Shown here piece after piece: positions 8,975-17,863 of a stretch of DNA of 44,725 nt. A program made the position numbers and the translations under genes. Position 1 is the stretch's first letter, and each line of letters opens with the position of its first letter. The stretch covers positions 1 through 44,725 of the forward strand of contig JAJFTF010000021.1 in NCBI GenBank assembly GCA_021373185.1, written 5' to 3'. This DNA comes from Betaproteobacteria bacterium. Lineage in GTDB: Bacteria; Pseudomonadota; Gammaproteobacteria; Burkholderiales; Sulfuricellaceae. Under the pieces are notes generated by a model. That model was not told where the DNA came from. It searched no databases and saw only the letters and a program-made list of their open reading frames with translations.

Positions 8975-10825
8975 TTAGAACAGGCTATCCCAGGCATCCC
9001 GCTCCGCCCGATAATTCATCAATGCCTCGACGATCTGCTGTTTGCGCTGTGCGCGATGCTTGGCTGACTGGATTTTGCGCCAGGCCAGCGAGTGTTCGCC
9101 GAAATTGCGCTCGATGTTGTCGATGAAGGCTTGGACTTGGCGCAAGGCTACCGCCAGTTCGGGCGAGCGCAGCCACCAATGCCCGGTGGTGAACACGAGG
9201 TCGTGCAATTGTTTGTTCTTGCCGACGATGGCTTCATGCTTTTGCCGGTACAGCGCCAGTAGTTCGGCCTCTTTGCGGGCGATGACCGTCTCGATTCCTT
9301 CTTGGGCAAAGGGCTGCTTCACATCTGCCTGCTTGACCAGTTCTTCGGTTGAAAACAGCATCAGGTCGCCGAAGAACTGGCGCTCGAATTCGTCGGACAG
9401 ATCGACGCTTTGCTGTGCTTCGTCCAGTTCCACGCCGGGGCGAAAGTCGTCGTCCAGTCCCGCTTCGGTGGTGCGCCGGTGCAGGTTGGGCATGTTGAAG
9501 GAGGAGAAACGCTCCCCGATCTCGGCGGCGATCAGCCGCCCCGCGGTGGGGCCGGACATGCGCAGTCGGAGGTGGCCGAAGGGGATGATGTATTTCAGCC
9601 CGGCGTAGTTGGCGATGTAATTGCCGGGGTAAACCGTGCGCGCGGGGCTGAGTTGGGCAAAGCCGCTGCCGTAGGAAAACCAGGTCTTGCGCGTGAGGTG
9701 TTCGCCGAAGAAGAAGGCGTTGAGCTGTCGGGCGAAATCCTGCAGGCATGCGCCATGGTTGTGTTCGCCGGAAAGCCGGCATTGATAGGGGAAGCTTGTC
9801 GCCCCGTTTTCAAAGCCGAACAGCCCGGCCAGGTCGTGATAGGCGGCATCGCCCGCAACTGGCCCCTGCGAGCCATGAAACTGGCAGGCCCGCTCGCCAT
9901 TTAGTTCAGCCAGGCGGGCAAAGAAGGCGGTCACGTCGTCGAGAAAATTGCTGGCCATCACCGAGGGCGAGACGGGCGGGTCGCCCACCAGCTTGCCGGT
10001 GAGCATCAGAATGTCGGTGGCGCGAAAGATTTTGTCGATGGCGTGGAAATAATTCAGCGCGTACACCACTTCTTCGCCGGATTCGGTTCGCCGGTTCACG
10101 CAAAAATGCTGGTCGCTGTCGACCAGGTAATACAGTGTTCTGTCCTTGTCTTCTGTCAGTTGCAGAAACTTCAGGTAACTGAGGTTGCGGTTGGCGGCCT
10201 GTCCCTTGCGATAAAACTTTCCCCGTGGTTGGGTGGTGAGCAGGTTGCCTAATTGCTCGCGCTGGCGCGGGGGCAGCGCGTGCAGCAGTTCATACTGTTC
10301 GTCCAGGCCGAAATGAAAGACCTGCAAGCCTTTCTGCCGGTATTCCTCCACCAGTTCGATGTGCCGGTGGATGTTGTCTTCATCGCGGCTGTCCTCGGCG
10401 ACGATGACCTTGATCTTATCCCACGCGCCGGACGCGTTGCCGCCATAGTTGAACAGCGCGCAGACCTGGTAAATGCTTTCGAGGCAGGCACGCAAGTGGG
10501 GCGGGCGATCCGCCACCGGGATGCTGAGGATGAAGTGATGGCGATCATCATCTTGGCCGCGCTGCTGGATCAGGGATTCCTGCTCGCGGAATAGGGCCTG
10601 ATAGCAGGCCAGCAGCGGGTGAAAATCCGACCCAGTGGTCCACATCGCTTTTTCCAGCAAGGGGTAACCCTGTTCATAGAGGTCGATGAGCGCATCGGGC
10701 GTGCTCGATTCGGTCAATGGGGGAAGGCTCTGCAGTTGCTTGCCGAGATCGGCGAGGGCGGGAATGGCGGATTCTTCATAGCGCGCAAGGCAGTCCAGCA
10801 GGCACTTGATGGCTGTTTCCTTCAT
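8975..10825 (-). CDS. Glycosyltransferase-like protein, function unknown
   Basis: A 616-residue cytoplasmic-looking protein. A stretch near residues 95-125 (HHFILSIPVADRPPHLRACL) resembles the first strand of GT-A glycosyltransferases, and LVDSDQHF with Asp236-Ser-Asp238 resembles the metal- and sugar-nucleotide-binding DxD motif. The C-terminal third is helical and charged (near KRAQRKQQ-type sequence) with no recognised domain. No signal peptide or membrane segment is apparent. The start is ATG 10825; TTG 10831 two codons upstream is possible. It begins 6 bp after the stop of the upstream ThDP enzyme gene, so the two are almost surely co-transcribed. The sugar, acceptor and product cannot be told from sequence. 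I cannot exclude a different nucleotidyl- or glycosyltransferase-like family. Confidence 0.5.
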   Translation of the reverse strand: MKETAIKCLLDCLARYEESAIPALADLGKQLQSLPPLTESSTPDALIDLYEQGYPLLEKAMWTTGSDFHPLLACYQALFREQESLIQQRGQDDDRHHFILSIPVADRPPHLRACLESIYQVCALFNYGGNASGAWDKIKVIVAEDSRDEDNIHRHIELVEEYRQKGLQVFHFGLDEQYELLHALPPRQREQLGNLLTTQPRGKFYRKGQAANRNLSYLKFLQLTEDKDRTLYYLVDSDQHFCVNRRTESGEEVVYALNYFHAIDKIFRATDILMLTGKLVGDPPVSPSVMASNFLDDVTAFFARLAELNGERACQFHGSQGPVAGDAAYHDLAGLFGFENGATSFPYQCRLSGEHNHGACLQDFARQLNAFFFGEHLTRKTWFSYGSGFAQLSPARTVYPGNYIANYAGLKYIIPFGHLRLRMSGPTAGRLIAAEIGERFSSFNMPNLHRRTTEAGLDDDFRPGVELDEAQQSVDLSDEFERQFFGDLMLFSTEELVKQADVKQPFAQEGIETVIARKEAELLALYRQKHEAIVGKNKQLHDLVFTTGHWWLRSPELAVALRQVQAFIDNIERNFGEHSLAWRKIQSAKHRAQRKQQIVEALMNYRAERDAWDSLF

Positions 10826-10831
10826 GTGCAA

Positions 10832-12499
10832 CTAGCGTCTCGAGGAATAGTTCGGATATGCATCCTGATCGAGCATGATCTCGATGAGATTGATGCCGTG
10901 ATGGAAATCGATCGTCTCCAGCTTCGATAGGTCCTGCTCGCTTTCCACCCGGCAATGCTTGATGCCGAAGGATTGCGCCAGCAGCACATAGTCCGGGTTG
11001 GTGAAATCGCAGTCGATGAAACGGTCACGGTAGAGGTGGTGCTGGTTCTTGCGGATCAATCCCATGGTGTTGTTGTTGAACAGGACGATGTTCAGCGGGA
11101 TGTCGTAATTGACCGCCGTCATGATTTCCATGGCGCACATTTGAAAGCCGCCATCGCCGATCATGGCGAACAGGGGCTGGTCGACTGCGCTGGCGGCGCC
11201 GATGGCCGCCGGGATGGCGTGGCCCAGCGAGGAGATGCCGCTGTTGGGGTAATAACGATCCTTGGCGGACGCCCGGTAGAAGTTCTGTGCGAAAACGATG
11301 TTGTCGTCGAACATCACCAGGCCATCCGGAAACCGTTGTTCCAGCCAGCCATAAAAGGCGCGCACGTGGTCGAACTGCCGGTTGAAAATCGTCTCGCCGG
11401 CGGCATCGGACTGGGTTTGTGCCGCTGCGACAAAAGCGGCGATATCTACAGGCTCTTTTGCCGCCACCTGTTGCGCCTGAAGGGCTGAATCCAGCGCTTG
11501 CAGATAGGCGCCGAGGTCGGCATGCACTACCAGGTCGGCGCGGTAGACCTTTTCCAGTTGCTGGGCGCTGATATCCACCTGGATGAGTTTCTTGCCCGTC
11601 AACAAATTCTTGTCCCAGACATAGCTGGTTCTTTCATTGAAGCCCGCCCCCAGCACCAGCACCAGGTCGGCTTCCTGTTCCAGATAGCGCATGGCGTAAC
11701 CGCCGGAGGTGACGCCGAGGCTGCCCAGCGACAGCGCGGAGCGTTCGTCGATCGCGCCTTTGGCCTTGAGGCTGGCCGTCACCGGAATATTGAGGCGCTC
11801 GCTGATGCGGCGCAAGTGTTTCTGCGCACCCGAGCGGATGCAGCCATAGCCTGCGATGAGCAAAGGGCGCTTGGCTTCGCGGATCAGTTCCACGCTCTTG
11901 TCGATGTATTGCTCGGCGAGCACGCATTCGCCGGTCGTACGCGAGAAGGAAATCTGATCCAGGATGGATGAGTCCACCATTTCTTTCTGCACGTTATAGG
12001 GGATGCTCAATACCACCGGGCCGGGCGTCCTGGAAAGCAGGTGTTTGGCCGCCTGGTTCAGCACAGTGGGCAGGTAATCCGTGCGTTCGATCAATTTGTG
12101 GTAGCGCGTGATACCGGCAAACAACGTGACCTGGTCAATGCTGCCGCCTTCGCCGGAGCTTTCCTGCAGGCCGCCCTTGCCGAAAATATGCGTGGACGTT
12201 TCGCCCGTGATCACCAGGATCGGCTGCTTGTCGGCATAGGCATTGGCGATGCCCGTTACCAGATTGGTCGCACCGGGCCCCGCGGTGGTGATGCAGGCGC
12301 CAATCCTGCCCGAAGCGCGCGCATAACCGCCAGCCATGAACGCCGCGCCCTGCTCGTGCTTGACCAGGATGCTTTTGATTTTCGAGTCGTACAGGCTGTC
12401 GTAGACCGGCAGGATATGCGAGCCCGGCATGCCAAAAATATACTCAATGCCCAGGCGCTCAAGATACCTTACGATCAATTCGCTGACTGCTATATTCAT
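10832..12499 (-). CDS. Acetolactate-synthase-like ThDP-dependent enzyme
   Basis: A 555-residue protein of the thiamine-diphosphate decarboxylase/acetolactate synthase family. Visible parts: N-terminal Pyr domain with catalytic Glu49 in VKHEQGAAFMAGGYAR, AGPGATNLVTGIANAY, a central domain, and the C-terminal PP domain with the GDG...N cofactor motif (MIGDGGFQM followed by LFNNN). It is complete. It differs from true IlvB around residues 100-120, where ITGETSTHIFGKGG replaces the usual ITGQV-type sequence, and no IlvN/IlvH regulatory subunit follows. The partner is a glycosyltransferase-like gene. I therefore think it is not the valine/isoleucine enzyme but a decarboxylase or carboligase of unknown substrate. 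The ribosome binding site is weak. Confidence 0.75.
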   Translation of the reverse strand: MNIAVSELIVRYLERLGIEYIFGMPGSHILPVYDSLYDSKIKSILVKHEQGAAFMAGGYARASGRIGACITTAGPGATNLVTGIANAYADKQPILVITGETSTHIFGKGGLQESSGEGGSIDQVTLFAGITRYHKLIERTDYLPTVLNQAAKHLLSRTPGPVVLSIPYNVQKEMVDSSILDQISFSRTTGECVLAEQYIDKSVELIREAKRPLLIAGYGCIRSGAQKHLRRISERLNIPVTASLKAKGAIDERSALSLGSLGVTSGGYAMRYLEQEADLVLVLGAGFNERTSYVWDKNLLTGKKLIQVDISAQQLEKVYRADLVVHADLGAYLQALDSALQAQQVAAKEPVDIAAFVAAAQTQSDAAGETIFNRQFDHVRAFYGWLEQRFPDGLVMFDDNIVFAQNFYRASAKDRYYPNSGISSLGHAIPAAIGAASAVDQPLFAMIGDGGFQMCAMEIMTAVNYDIPLNIVLFNNNTMGLIRKNQHHLYRDRFIDCDFTNPDYVLLAQSFGIKHCRVESEQDLSKLETIDFHHGINLIEIMLDQDAYPNYSSRR

Positions 12500-12664
12500 G
12501 TCGTCATATCACTGCCAAATTTATTGGGTCGTCCCCATGTCATCCGATGACCCCGAATCGCGCAGGCAAGGGCGGCACGACTCGCTGTCGGGGGTAGAAG
12601 TTTAACCCAACCTGGCCTCAATAATGAAATTCATGGCCGCTAACCTATGGGACAATATCAGGCT

Positions 12665-12985
12665 ATGAACACAAAAAACAATATCGACGACGGGGCCGTA
12701 TCTTGTGCCACCTGCGAAGCCTGCTGTTGCAGGCTGGAAGTCATGCTGATCGGCGACGATGGCGTACCTGATGAATTCACGGTTCAGGATCGGTGGGGCG
12801 GGTGGGTGATGCGCCGCCTTGACGACGGTTGGTGCGCGGCGCTGGATAGGAACACCATGTTATGCACTATCTACGAGCATCGACCGAACATCTGCCGGGA
12901 TTATCAGGCTGGTGACAGCGATTGCCTTGGCCAGCGTTCTCGGCTTGTTGTTGAGGATGGTGAATTGGTCGTTCAGCAGAAATGA
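12665..12985 (+). CDS. Small YkgJ-family cysteine-cluster protein
   Basis: A 106-residue protein of the YkgJ type (proposed zinc- or iron-chelating family). The N-terminal cluster is Cys14, Cys17 and Cys20-22 (CATCEACCCRLEV); a second group follows in GWCAALDRNTMLCTIYEHRP and ICRDYQAGDSDC. This pattern of about eight cysteines suggests a metal or iron-sulfur site, but no function is proven for the family. The start could be ATG 12647 (six residues longer) or ATG 12665; neither has a clear ribosome binding site. It is transcribed divergently from the ThDP gene and ends two bases before a strong hairpin. A second, longer family member is at 16710-17618. Confidence 0.7.
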   Translation: MNTKNNIDDGAVSCATCEACCCRLEVMLIGDDGVPDEFTVQDRWGGWVMRRLDDGWCAALDRNTMLCTIYEHRPNICRDYQAGDSDCLGQRSRLVVEDGELVVQQK

Positions 12986-12986
12986 A

Positions 12987-13014
12987 AGTGGCCACCGTTT
13001 TTACGGTGGCCACT
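12987..13014. terminator. Hairpin between convergent genes, probable bidirectional terminator
   Basis: A perfect 12-bp stem (12987-12998 with 13003-13014, AGTGGCCACCGT) closes a TTTT loop. It starts two bases after the stop of the small YkgJ gene and lies 76 bp beyond the stop of the peroxiredoxin gene on the other strand. T-tracts after the stem are weak on both strands, so termination efficiency is uncertain. Confidence 0.6.
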
Positions 13015-13090
13015 AACGTATTTACTTAGCCATGCGCTGGCTAGCAGATTATTTCGCTACATAGTCCGGTTACTTTACTTTGGGCGAGAA

Positions 13091-13693
13091 TTACAATTCG
13101 CCAGCATGCTTGGCCAAGTAGTCAGCCACGCCTTTGGTATCGGCTTTCATGCCGGATTTTCCTTTGCTCCAGCCGGCTGGGCAGACTTCACCGTGCTCTT
13201 CGGTGAATTGCAGGGCATCGATCATGCGCAGCATTTCGTCGATGTTCCGGCCCAGCGGCAGATCGTTGACGACCTGGTGGCGCACGACGCCTTTTTTGTC
13301 GATCAGGAAGGAGCCGCGATAGGCAACGCCACCATCGGCTTCAACGTCATAAGCCTTGCAGATTTCGTGTTTGATGTCTGCCACCAGGGGGTAGGCTACC
13401 TTGCCGATGCCGCCGTTGTTGATGGCGGTATTTTTCCACGCCAGATGGGTGAAGTGGGAGTCGATGGAGACTCCGATCACTTCAACACCGCGATTCTTGA
13501 ATTCTTCCAGGCGGTGGTCGAAAGCGATCAATTCGGATGGACATACAAAGGTGAAATCCAGTGGGTAGAAGAAAACAACCGCGTACTTCCCCTTAATGTG
13601 GGATTTGAGGTTGAAGCCTGCTTCGATGTTGTTGTCGCCCATCACTGCAGCAGCGGTAAAGTCGGGTGCAGCCTTGCCTACGAGAACAGCCAT
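13091..13693 (-). CDS. 2-Cys peroxiredoxin (AhpC/Prx1 type)
   Basis: A 200-residue cytoplasmic thiol peroxidase reducing hydrogen peroxide and alkyl hydroperoxides. The peroxidatic Cys51 lies in FYPLDFTFVCPSEL and the resolving Cys171 in HGEVCPAGW, which defines the typical dimeric 2-Cys class. The GGxG-type motif (NNGGIGKVAYP, residues 92-102) is present, while a C-terminal YF helix is absent, so sensitivity to over-oxidation may differ from eukaryotic Prx1. The length is normal. AAGGAG lies about 8 bp before the ATG. It has its own putative promoter in the 82-bp gap after the VWA gene. No AhpF reductase follows, so a thioredoxin system is the probable reductant. Confidence 0.92.
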   Translation of the reverse strand: MAVLVGKAAPDFTAAAVMGDNNIEAGFNLKSHIKGKYAVVFFYPLDFTFVCPSELIAFDHRLEEFKNRGVEVIGVSIDSHFTHLAWKNTAINNGGIGKVAYPLVADIKHEICKAYDVEADGGVAYRGSFLIDKKGVVRHQVVNDLPLGRNIDEMLRMIDALQFTEEHGEVCPAGWSKGKSGMKADTKGVADYLAKHAGEL

Positions 13694-13720
13694 GTTTTTC
13701 TCCTTGATTTAGCGGGTTTG

Positions 13721-13765
13721 GTTTAGAACCTGTCTAAATATTGCACTAATTTTTAGTTGCTGTCA
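13721..13765 (-). promoter_or_regulatory. Putative promoter and dyad upstream of peroxiredoxin
   Basis: On the minus strand a perfect TTGACA -35 (13765-13760) is followed after 17 bp by CAATAT (13742-13737), a weak -10. Directly downstream lies TTTAGA-N5-TCTAAA (13721-13737), a perfect 6-bp dyad overlapping the expected transcription start, which could be an operator. No regulator can be named. Confidence 0.4.
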
Positions 13766-13775
13766 AATATGATGC

Positions 13776-15884
13776 TTAGCGAGTTAACCGTTTGTAGATG
13801 TCGCTAACCTTGAGCGGCAGTTCCCTGATTTCGCTCACCACAGTATAGTTGACCGCCCCATACATGTGGGGTAGGTAGTCGCGTCCTTCTGTATCGATGG
13901 TAATGCAGTAAGGGTGGATACCGCTGCGCTTGGCCTCAATCAGGGCCATACGCGTGTCCTCGATACCGTATTGGCCGCGATAGCCGTCATGGTAGTCGTC
14001 GGGCTTGCCGTCGGAGAGCGTGATCAGCAGTTTGGTACGGGCATTGACCTGATTGAGCAGGGTGCTGAGATGGCGGATTGCGACCCCCATGCGGGTGTAT
14101 TCTTGCGGCGCGATGCCGGCGATGCGCTGCCGTATCAGTTCGCCATAAGGCTCTTCAAAACTTTTGATGCGGAAAATTTCACAGCGCTTGCGCGTGGTGC
14201 CGGAAAAGCCGTAGATGGCATAACGGTCGCCGAGCAGTTTAAGCGTTTCGCACAACAGCACCAGTGATTCGCGCTCCGCATCATTGATCCAGCCTTTGGT
14301 GCTGCCGCTCATGTCGACCATGAACATGACGGCGATGTTGCGCTGGTTGCGCTGCATCCGCATAAACAGGCGGTCGCTCATTTCGCTGCCGTCGCGGCTA
14401 TCGGCCAGGGCTTCCACCAGTGCATCGATATCCACTTCGTCGCCGGAGGTTTCGCGTTTCAACAAGCGGTTTTCGTCGCGCATGGCTTCAAAGGTGCGGC
14501 GTAAATGTTTGACCAGGCCGCTGTGTTTTTCCAGGGTCTTTTGCGCAAATCCGTCATTCAGCGGCTTTACGTCCTTTTCGCGCAGTACGCACCAGTTTTT
14601 GCGGTAGTGCTGGCGACCAAAATCCCATTCCGGATAAAGACTGGCACCTTCTTCATGGTAGGTTCCCTGCCATACCGTGTCGGGATCCAGTTTCTTTTCG
14701 TCGAACAGGCCGGGGTCATATTCGCCAGGGCCGGCGGGAACCAGATATTCAGCGGGAATCTCGCCCAGATCGAGATAGATTGAGGTGAGCAGTTGGGCGA
14801 CATTAGCCGGTGGAGTGGCCGGTGCATCGTCCAGGGTGAGCTCGAAATCCGGCAAGCTGCTGCGGTTTTCTTCCGTAATTTTGACTTCAAAGCGTTGATT
14901 GCCGTCGCGAGTTTCGGACTGAAGTTTTTCCAGCTCACGAGCCAGATGGACTCGCAGAAGGATTTTTTCTCGTTCTATTCGGACAGTTGCACGGGCAGTT
15001 ACCGCATCTGGTTTCAAATCGCATTGGTAGCAGATGAGGTCGGGTGTTGCGTCGAGGTAGGCTTGCGCCAGCAGGCGCAGACTGTCGGTAACATCGGCTT
15101 CCGGCTTGGACAGTTCAGCGGCAAAGTGCTCCCAGGCAGGCGAAAGATTGTCGCCGGACTCGGCTTTCAGATGTTGCATGTCACGGTAAAGGCCCGGTAG
15201 TTCGCGACCGATGCAGGCCTCCAATCGCAGGGTTTCGAGCGCGTGGAATTGGTTCAGTGCTTTTTCCCTGTCGGGGTAGCCGCTTAGCGCGGCATCCAAG
15301 TCGGCGCGGAAAGTGCCGAAGCGAGTTTGCGCCCAGAGCATGACGACCATGGCTTTGCACAGCTTGAAATTGTCTTCTGCTCGCTGCATTCGGGCGACTA
15401 CGGCGGGCAGGAACAAGGTTTCGCTGTCGGTATAGGCTGTGTCGGCCTGTTCCAGCTTGAGGTGTCGTCCCGACAGGCCGCGTATGAAAGTCAGCAGGAT
15501 GCCGCCAATTTCATCGAACAATGCGCCGGCAGCGTGTTCGTGGCTGAGCTGAGCGAAGTTGTCTATTTCATTGATCACCTTGAAGGCGGGGCGCGAGCCG
15601 GCACGATCATAGGTGTCCATGGCGTGCAGCGCCCAGGCTTCAATCATGCGCCGATCCATGTGTGCGATCCGGCTAATGGCGCGGAGGGCGAACTGATGGG
15701 CGATCTGGGTATTGATGGTGGCGATGCGCCGTATCCAGCCGAGCAGGAAGTCCTGGTCTTCACGCGGCAGGGCGGCAATCAATGGGACTAATTCATCGAC
15801 GCGGATAAAGGTGAATTCCACCTCCAGCAAGTGCCCCAGCGCTTGCTCGATTTGTGCGGCTGATAACGGGGTGTTATCTGCCAT
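13776..15884 (-). CDS. VWA-domain protein of the CbbO/NorD type
   Basis: A 702-residue protein pairing with the MoxR-type ATPase encoded just upstream. The C-terminal von Willebrand A domain has a complete MIDAS start (VDMSGST, Asp524, Ser526, Ser528) and a second part with TLSDGKPDDY. The N-terminal 450 residues are helical and of the CbbO/NorD kind. In known systems such pairs act as activases or metal-site chaperones: CbbQO on RuBisCO, NorQD on nitric oxide reductase. Neither target is in this window; the nearest co-directional genes are ykgJ, aprA, aprB and sat. It starts 4 bp after the ATPase stop, so the two are co-translated units. The target is inferred, not shown. Confidence 0.85.
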   Translation of the reverse strand: MADNTPLSAAQIEQALGHLLEVEFTFIRVDELVPLIAALPREDQDFLLGWIRRIATINTQIAHQFALRAISRIAHMDRRMIEAWALHAMDTYDRAGSRPAFKVINEIDNFAQLSHEHAAGALFDEIGGILLTFIRGLSGRHLKLEQADTAYTDSETLFLPAVVARMQRAEDNFKLCKAMVVMLWAQTRFGTFRADLDAALSGYPDREKALNQFHALETLRLEACIGRELPGLYRDMQHLKAESGDNLSPAWEHFAAELSKPEADVTDSLRLLAQAYLDATPDLICYQCDLKPDAVTARATVRIEREKILLRVHLARELEKLQSETRDGNQRFEVKITEENRSSLPDFELTLDDAPATPPANVAQLLTSIYLDLGEIPAEYLVPAGPGEYDPGLFDEKKLDPDTVWQGTYHEEGASLYPEWDFGRQHYRKNWCVLREKDVKPLNDGFAQKTLEKHSGLVKHLRRTFEAMRDENRLLKRETSGDEVDIDALVEALADSRDGSEMSDRLFMRMQRNQRNIAVMFMVDMSGSTKGWINDAERESLVLLCETLKLLGDRYAIYGFSGTTRKRCEIFRIKSFEEPYGELIRQRIAGIAPQEYTRMGVAIRHLSTLLNQVNARTKLLITLSDGKPDDYHDGYRGQYGIEDTRMALIEAKRSGIHPYCITIDTEGRDYLPHMYGAVNYTVVSEIRELPLKVSDIYKRLTR

Positions 15885-15887
15885 GCG

Positions 15888-16700
15888 TTAGAAGAGTGAG
15901 GAGGAGAGTTCCTGGATCGCGGCCAGCATTTCCGCATCGTCGGTGATCGCCTGGGCGATGGCGCTGCGGCAGGCAGCAACCGGCGCTACGCCGGAAACAA
16001 TGAGTTTGGCGGCATGCACCAGAAGACGGGTGCTGGCGCCTTCTTCCAGGCCGCTGCCTTTGAGGTTGCGGGTCATGTGGGCGAACTTCACCAGTTTTTC
16101 GGCCAGATCGGCGGCCACGCCGGATTCCCTGGCGACGATTTTGCGTTCCATGTCCATGCTTGGGTAGTCGAATTCCAAGGCGACAAATCGCTGGCGCGTG
16201 CTCTGTTTGAGATCCTTGAGCACGCTCTGGTAGCCGGGATTGTAGGAGATCGCCAGGCAGAAGTCGGCGTTGGCCTGGAGCAGGGTGCCGAGTTTTTCCA
16301 TGGGCAGGACACGGCGGTCGTCGGCGAGCGGATGGATGACCACCATGGTGTCCTTGCGTGCTTCGACGATCTCATCCAGGTAGCAGATTGCACCGGCACG
16401 CACGGAACGCGCCAGGGGGCCGTCCACCCATACCGTTTCGCCGCCTTTGACCAGGAAGCGCCCAACCAGATCGGAAGCGGTCAGGTCGTCATGGCAGGAA
16501 ACCGTGATCAACGGGCGCTTGAGGCGCCATGCCATGTATTCCATGAAGCGCGTTTTGCCGCAACCGGTCGGGCCTTTGAGCAAGACCGGCAGCTTGTTTT
16601 TGTAAGCCGCTTCGAAGATGGCGATTTCATCGCCGGTAGCCTCGTAATAAGGCTCCGATTCGATAAAATGTTCCTCAGGCGTTAGCGCGCGTGCTTGCAC
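15888..16700 (-). CDS. MoxR-type AAA+ ATPase of the CbbQ/NirQ/NorQ family
   Basis: A 270-residue ATPase. Walker A is GPTGCGKT (residues 43-50), Walker B ends in CYLDE (Asp109-Glu110), and NPGYQS around residue 175 gives the sensor-1 region typical of this family. The C-terminal lid is present and the length matches CbbQ/NorQ (about 260-270). Members form hexamers that, together with a VWA protein (encoded next), remodel a target enzyme. The gene lies 9 bp after the YkgJ-like gene and 3 bp before the VWA gene, forming a tight trio. Because the trio follows sat-aprB-aprA, its client may be in sulfite oxidation; RuBisCO encoded elsewhere remains possible. Confidence 0.88.
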   Translation of the reverse strand: MQARALTPEEHFIESEPYYEATGDEIAIFEAAYKNKLPVLLKGPTGCGKTRFMEYMAWRLKRPLITVSCHDDLTASDLVGRFLVKGGETVWVDGPLARSVRAGAICYLDEIVEARKDTMVVIHPLADDRRVLPMEKLGTLLQANADFCLAISYNPGYQSVLKDLKQSTRQRFVALEFDYPSMDMERKIVARESGVAADLAEKLVKFAHMTRNLKGSGLEEGASTRLLVHAAKLIVSGVAPVAACRSAIAQAITDDAEMLAAIQELSSSLF

Positions 16701-16709
16701 AGAATGGTG

Positions 16710-17618
16710 TTAATTGTCGCTGCATTCGGAATGATCGCAAGACGAATCCGGCGTCGCTACGGATTCGCCGGATACCAGACCGGCGGCTTCGCGTTCCTGT
16801 TTTCTCGCCAAACGTTTGTCGTAGGCGTCGCCCTTCATGGCGATGGTCTCTTCGCTGAACATGACTTGCCGGAGGAAGCGAAAACCGAATTGCATCAGTT
16901 CGACTTCATTCTCCGCAATCGTTTTTTTGAGGTCTTCGGGCAGATCATAGACCTCGTTGAAGGTGTCGCTGGTGACAAAATTGCGGAAACGGTCGATGTC
17001 GTAACAGGCCATGAAGAACAGTTGCAGGCTGCGCTTCGAGGGCGTGCCGACAGTCGGCCCGGAGGATTTTTTCTTCAGGATGAGTTGGCGCCAGCCGCGA
17101 CCCTGTACATCATAATCGTCCAGCCCTTGTTCCTTCCGATATTCGTCAATCGTCAGCGAGCGGTTTTCCAGGTGTCCTTTGCAATGTGCTTCTTCGACCA
17201 AAGCGTAAGAGTCGGTGTCAGTGTATTCGTTCTGCTTGCGCATTGAGACCAGGGCGACAGGATAGTAGCGGCAGGCGGTGGGGCGGTCTTCATAGACGCT
17301 GCAGCCTTCGTCGGTCATGAATTGGCAGGCGGTACCGCCTTCCACGGGCTTGAATTTGACACCGGCGATGCTGTCTTTGTCCATCTCGTAGGGCTCGGTA
17401 AAGCCCAGCAGGAATTCGCCTGATGTCAGGTTCAAGCGGTTTTTCAGGCGCAGGATATCGTAAGGGGTCAGGGTAATGTCGATGTTTTTGCAGCAGGCAT
17501 TAAAGCAGCTGATTTCCTTGTGGCAACGGAATTGGATGACCTTGGAGCCGTCGTAGGAGGTGGGCACCACCGGGCTCTGGACAAAGGGGGATTCCTTGAT
17601 ATCAACTGTATTTTCCAT
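16710..17618 (-). CDS. YkgJ-family cysteine-cluster protein linked to cbbQO-like genes
   Basis: A 302-residue protein whose N-terminal third carries the family pattern Cys32, Cys38, Cys42-Cys43 (FRCHKEISCFNACCKN) and Cys98, Cys106, Cys116 (ACQFMTDEGCSVYEDRP, then CRYYP). These residues could hold iron-sulfur, iron or zinc. The C-terminal 150 residues are helical and charged and end in a short tail with another Cys and His (SSCDHSECSDN). A GAGGTAG ribosome binding site lies about 8 bp before the ATG. It leads the trio with the AAA+ ATPase and the VWA protein. A role in metal-site assembly is inference from composition and neighbours. Confidence 0.75.
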   Translation of the reverse strand: MENTVDIKESPFVQSPVVPTSYDGSKVIQFRCHKEISCFNACCKNIDITLTPYDILRLKNRLNLTSGEFLLGFTEPYEMDKDSIAGVKFKPVEGGTACQFMTDEGCSVYEDRPTACRYYPVALVSMRKQNEYTDTDSYALVEEAHCKGHLENRSLTIDEYRKEQGLDDYDVQGRGWRQLILKKKSSGPTVGTPSKRSLQLFFMACYDIDRFRNFVTSDTFNEVYDLPEDLKKTIAENEVELMQFGFRFLRQVMFSEETIAMKGDAYDKRLARKQEREAAGLVSGESVATPDSSCDHSECSDN

Positions 17619-17662
17619 TAGTTCTACCTCGTAGTTCGCTGCAAAAAATCAAAAACAGTTCG

Positions 17663-17683
17663 ACTCTGCAAGCGATGCAGAGT
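17663..17683. promoter_or_regulatory. Perfect dyad upstream of the ykgJ-cbbQO genes
   Basis: ACTCTGCA (17663-17670) and TGCAGAGT (17676-17683) form a perfect 8-bp inverted repeat with a 5-nt centre. It lies 45 bp before the YkgJ-like start, in the 245-bp gap between that gene and aprA. It could be an operator or a leader hairpin. I could not place a convincing promoter next to it. Confidence 0.3.
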
Positions 17684-17810
17684 TGCAATAAATTCAATAA
17701 TCTTGCCGGCCATTTTGAAGGGGGCGGTCTTACAGAGGGACTGCTTGTCGTGCAACGGTTGATTGCGCTACAGGCTAATCATCGTTTGGGATATTCGTTA
17801 TACCAGAAAT

Positions 17811-17837
17811 AAAAACCGGGCACCTTACGGCGCCCGG
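17811..17837 (-). terminator. Rho-independent terminator after aprA
   Basis: On the minus strand a 9-bp GC-rich stem (arms 17837-17829 and 17824-17816, one G-U pair) with a 4-nt loop is followed by five T residues (17815-17811). It starts 27 bp after the aprA stop and should end the sat-aprBA transcript before the YkgJ-like gene. Confidence 0.8.
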
Positions 17838-17863
17838 CTTAATTTTACTACACTGTTTGCGCC

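Noticed and set aside
10832..12499. Acetolactate synthase IlvB
   Set aside because: No small subunit gene follows and the region after the Pyr domain differs from IlvB; kept as a family-level call.
13776..16700. CbbQ and CbbO taken as RuBisCO activase
   Set aside because: No RuBisCO gene is in the window, and family members also serve nitric oxide reductase and other clients, so the specific name was not adopted.
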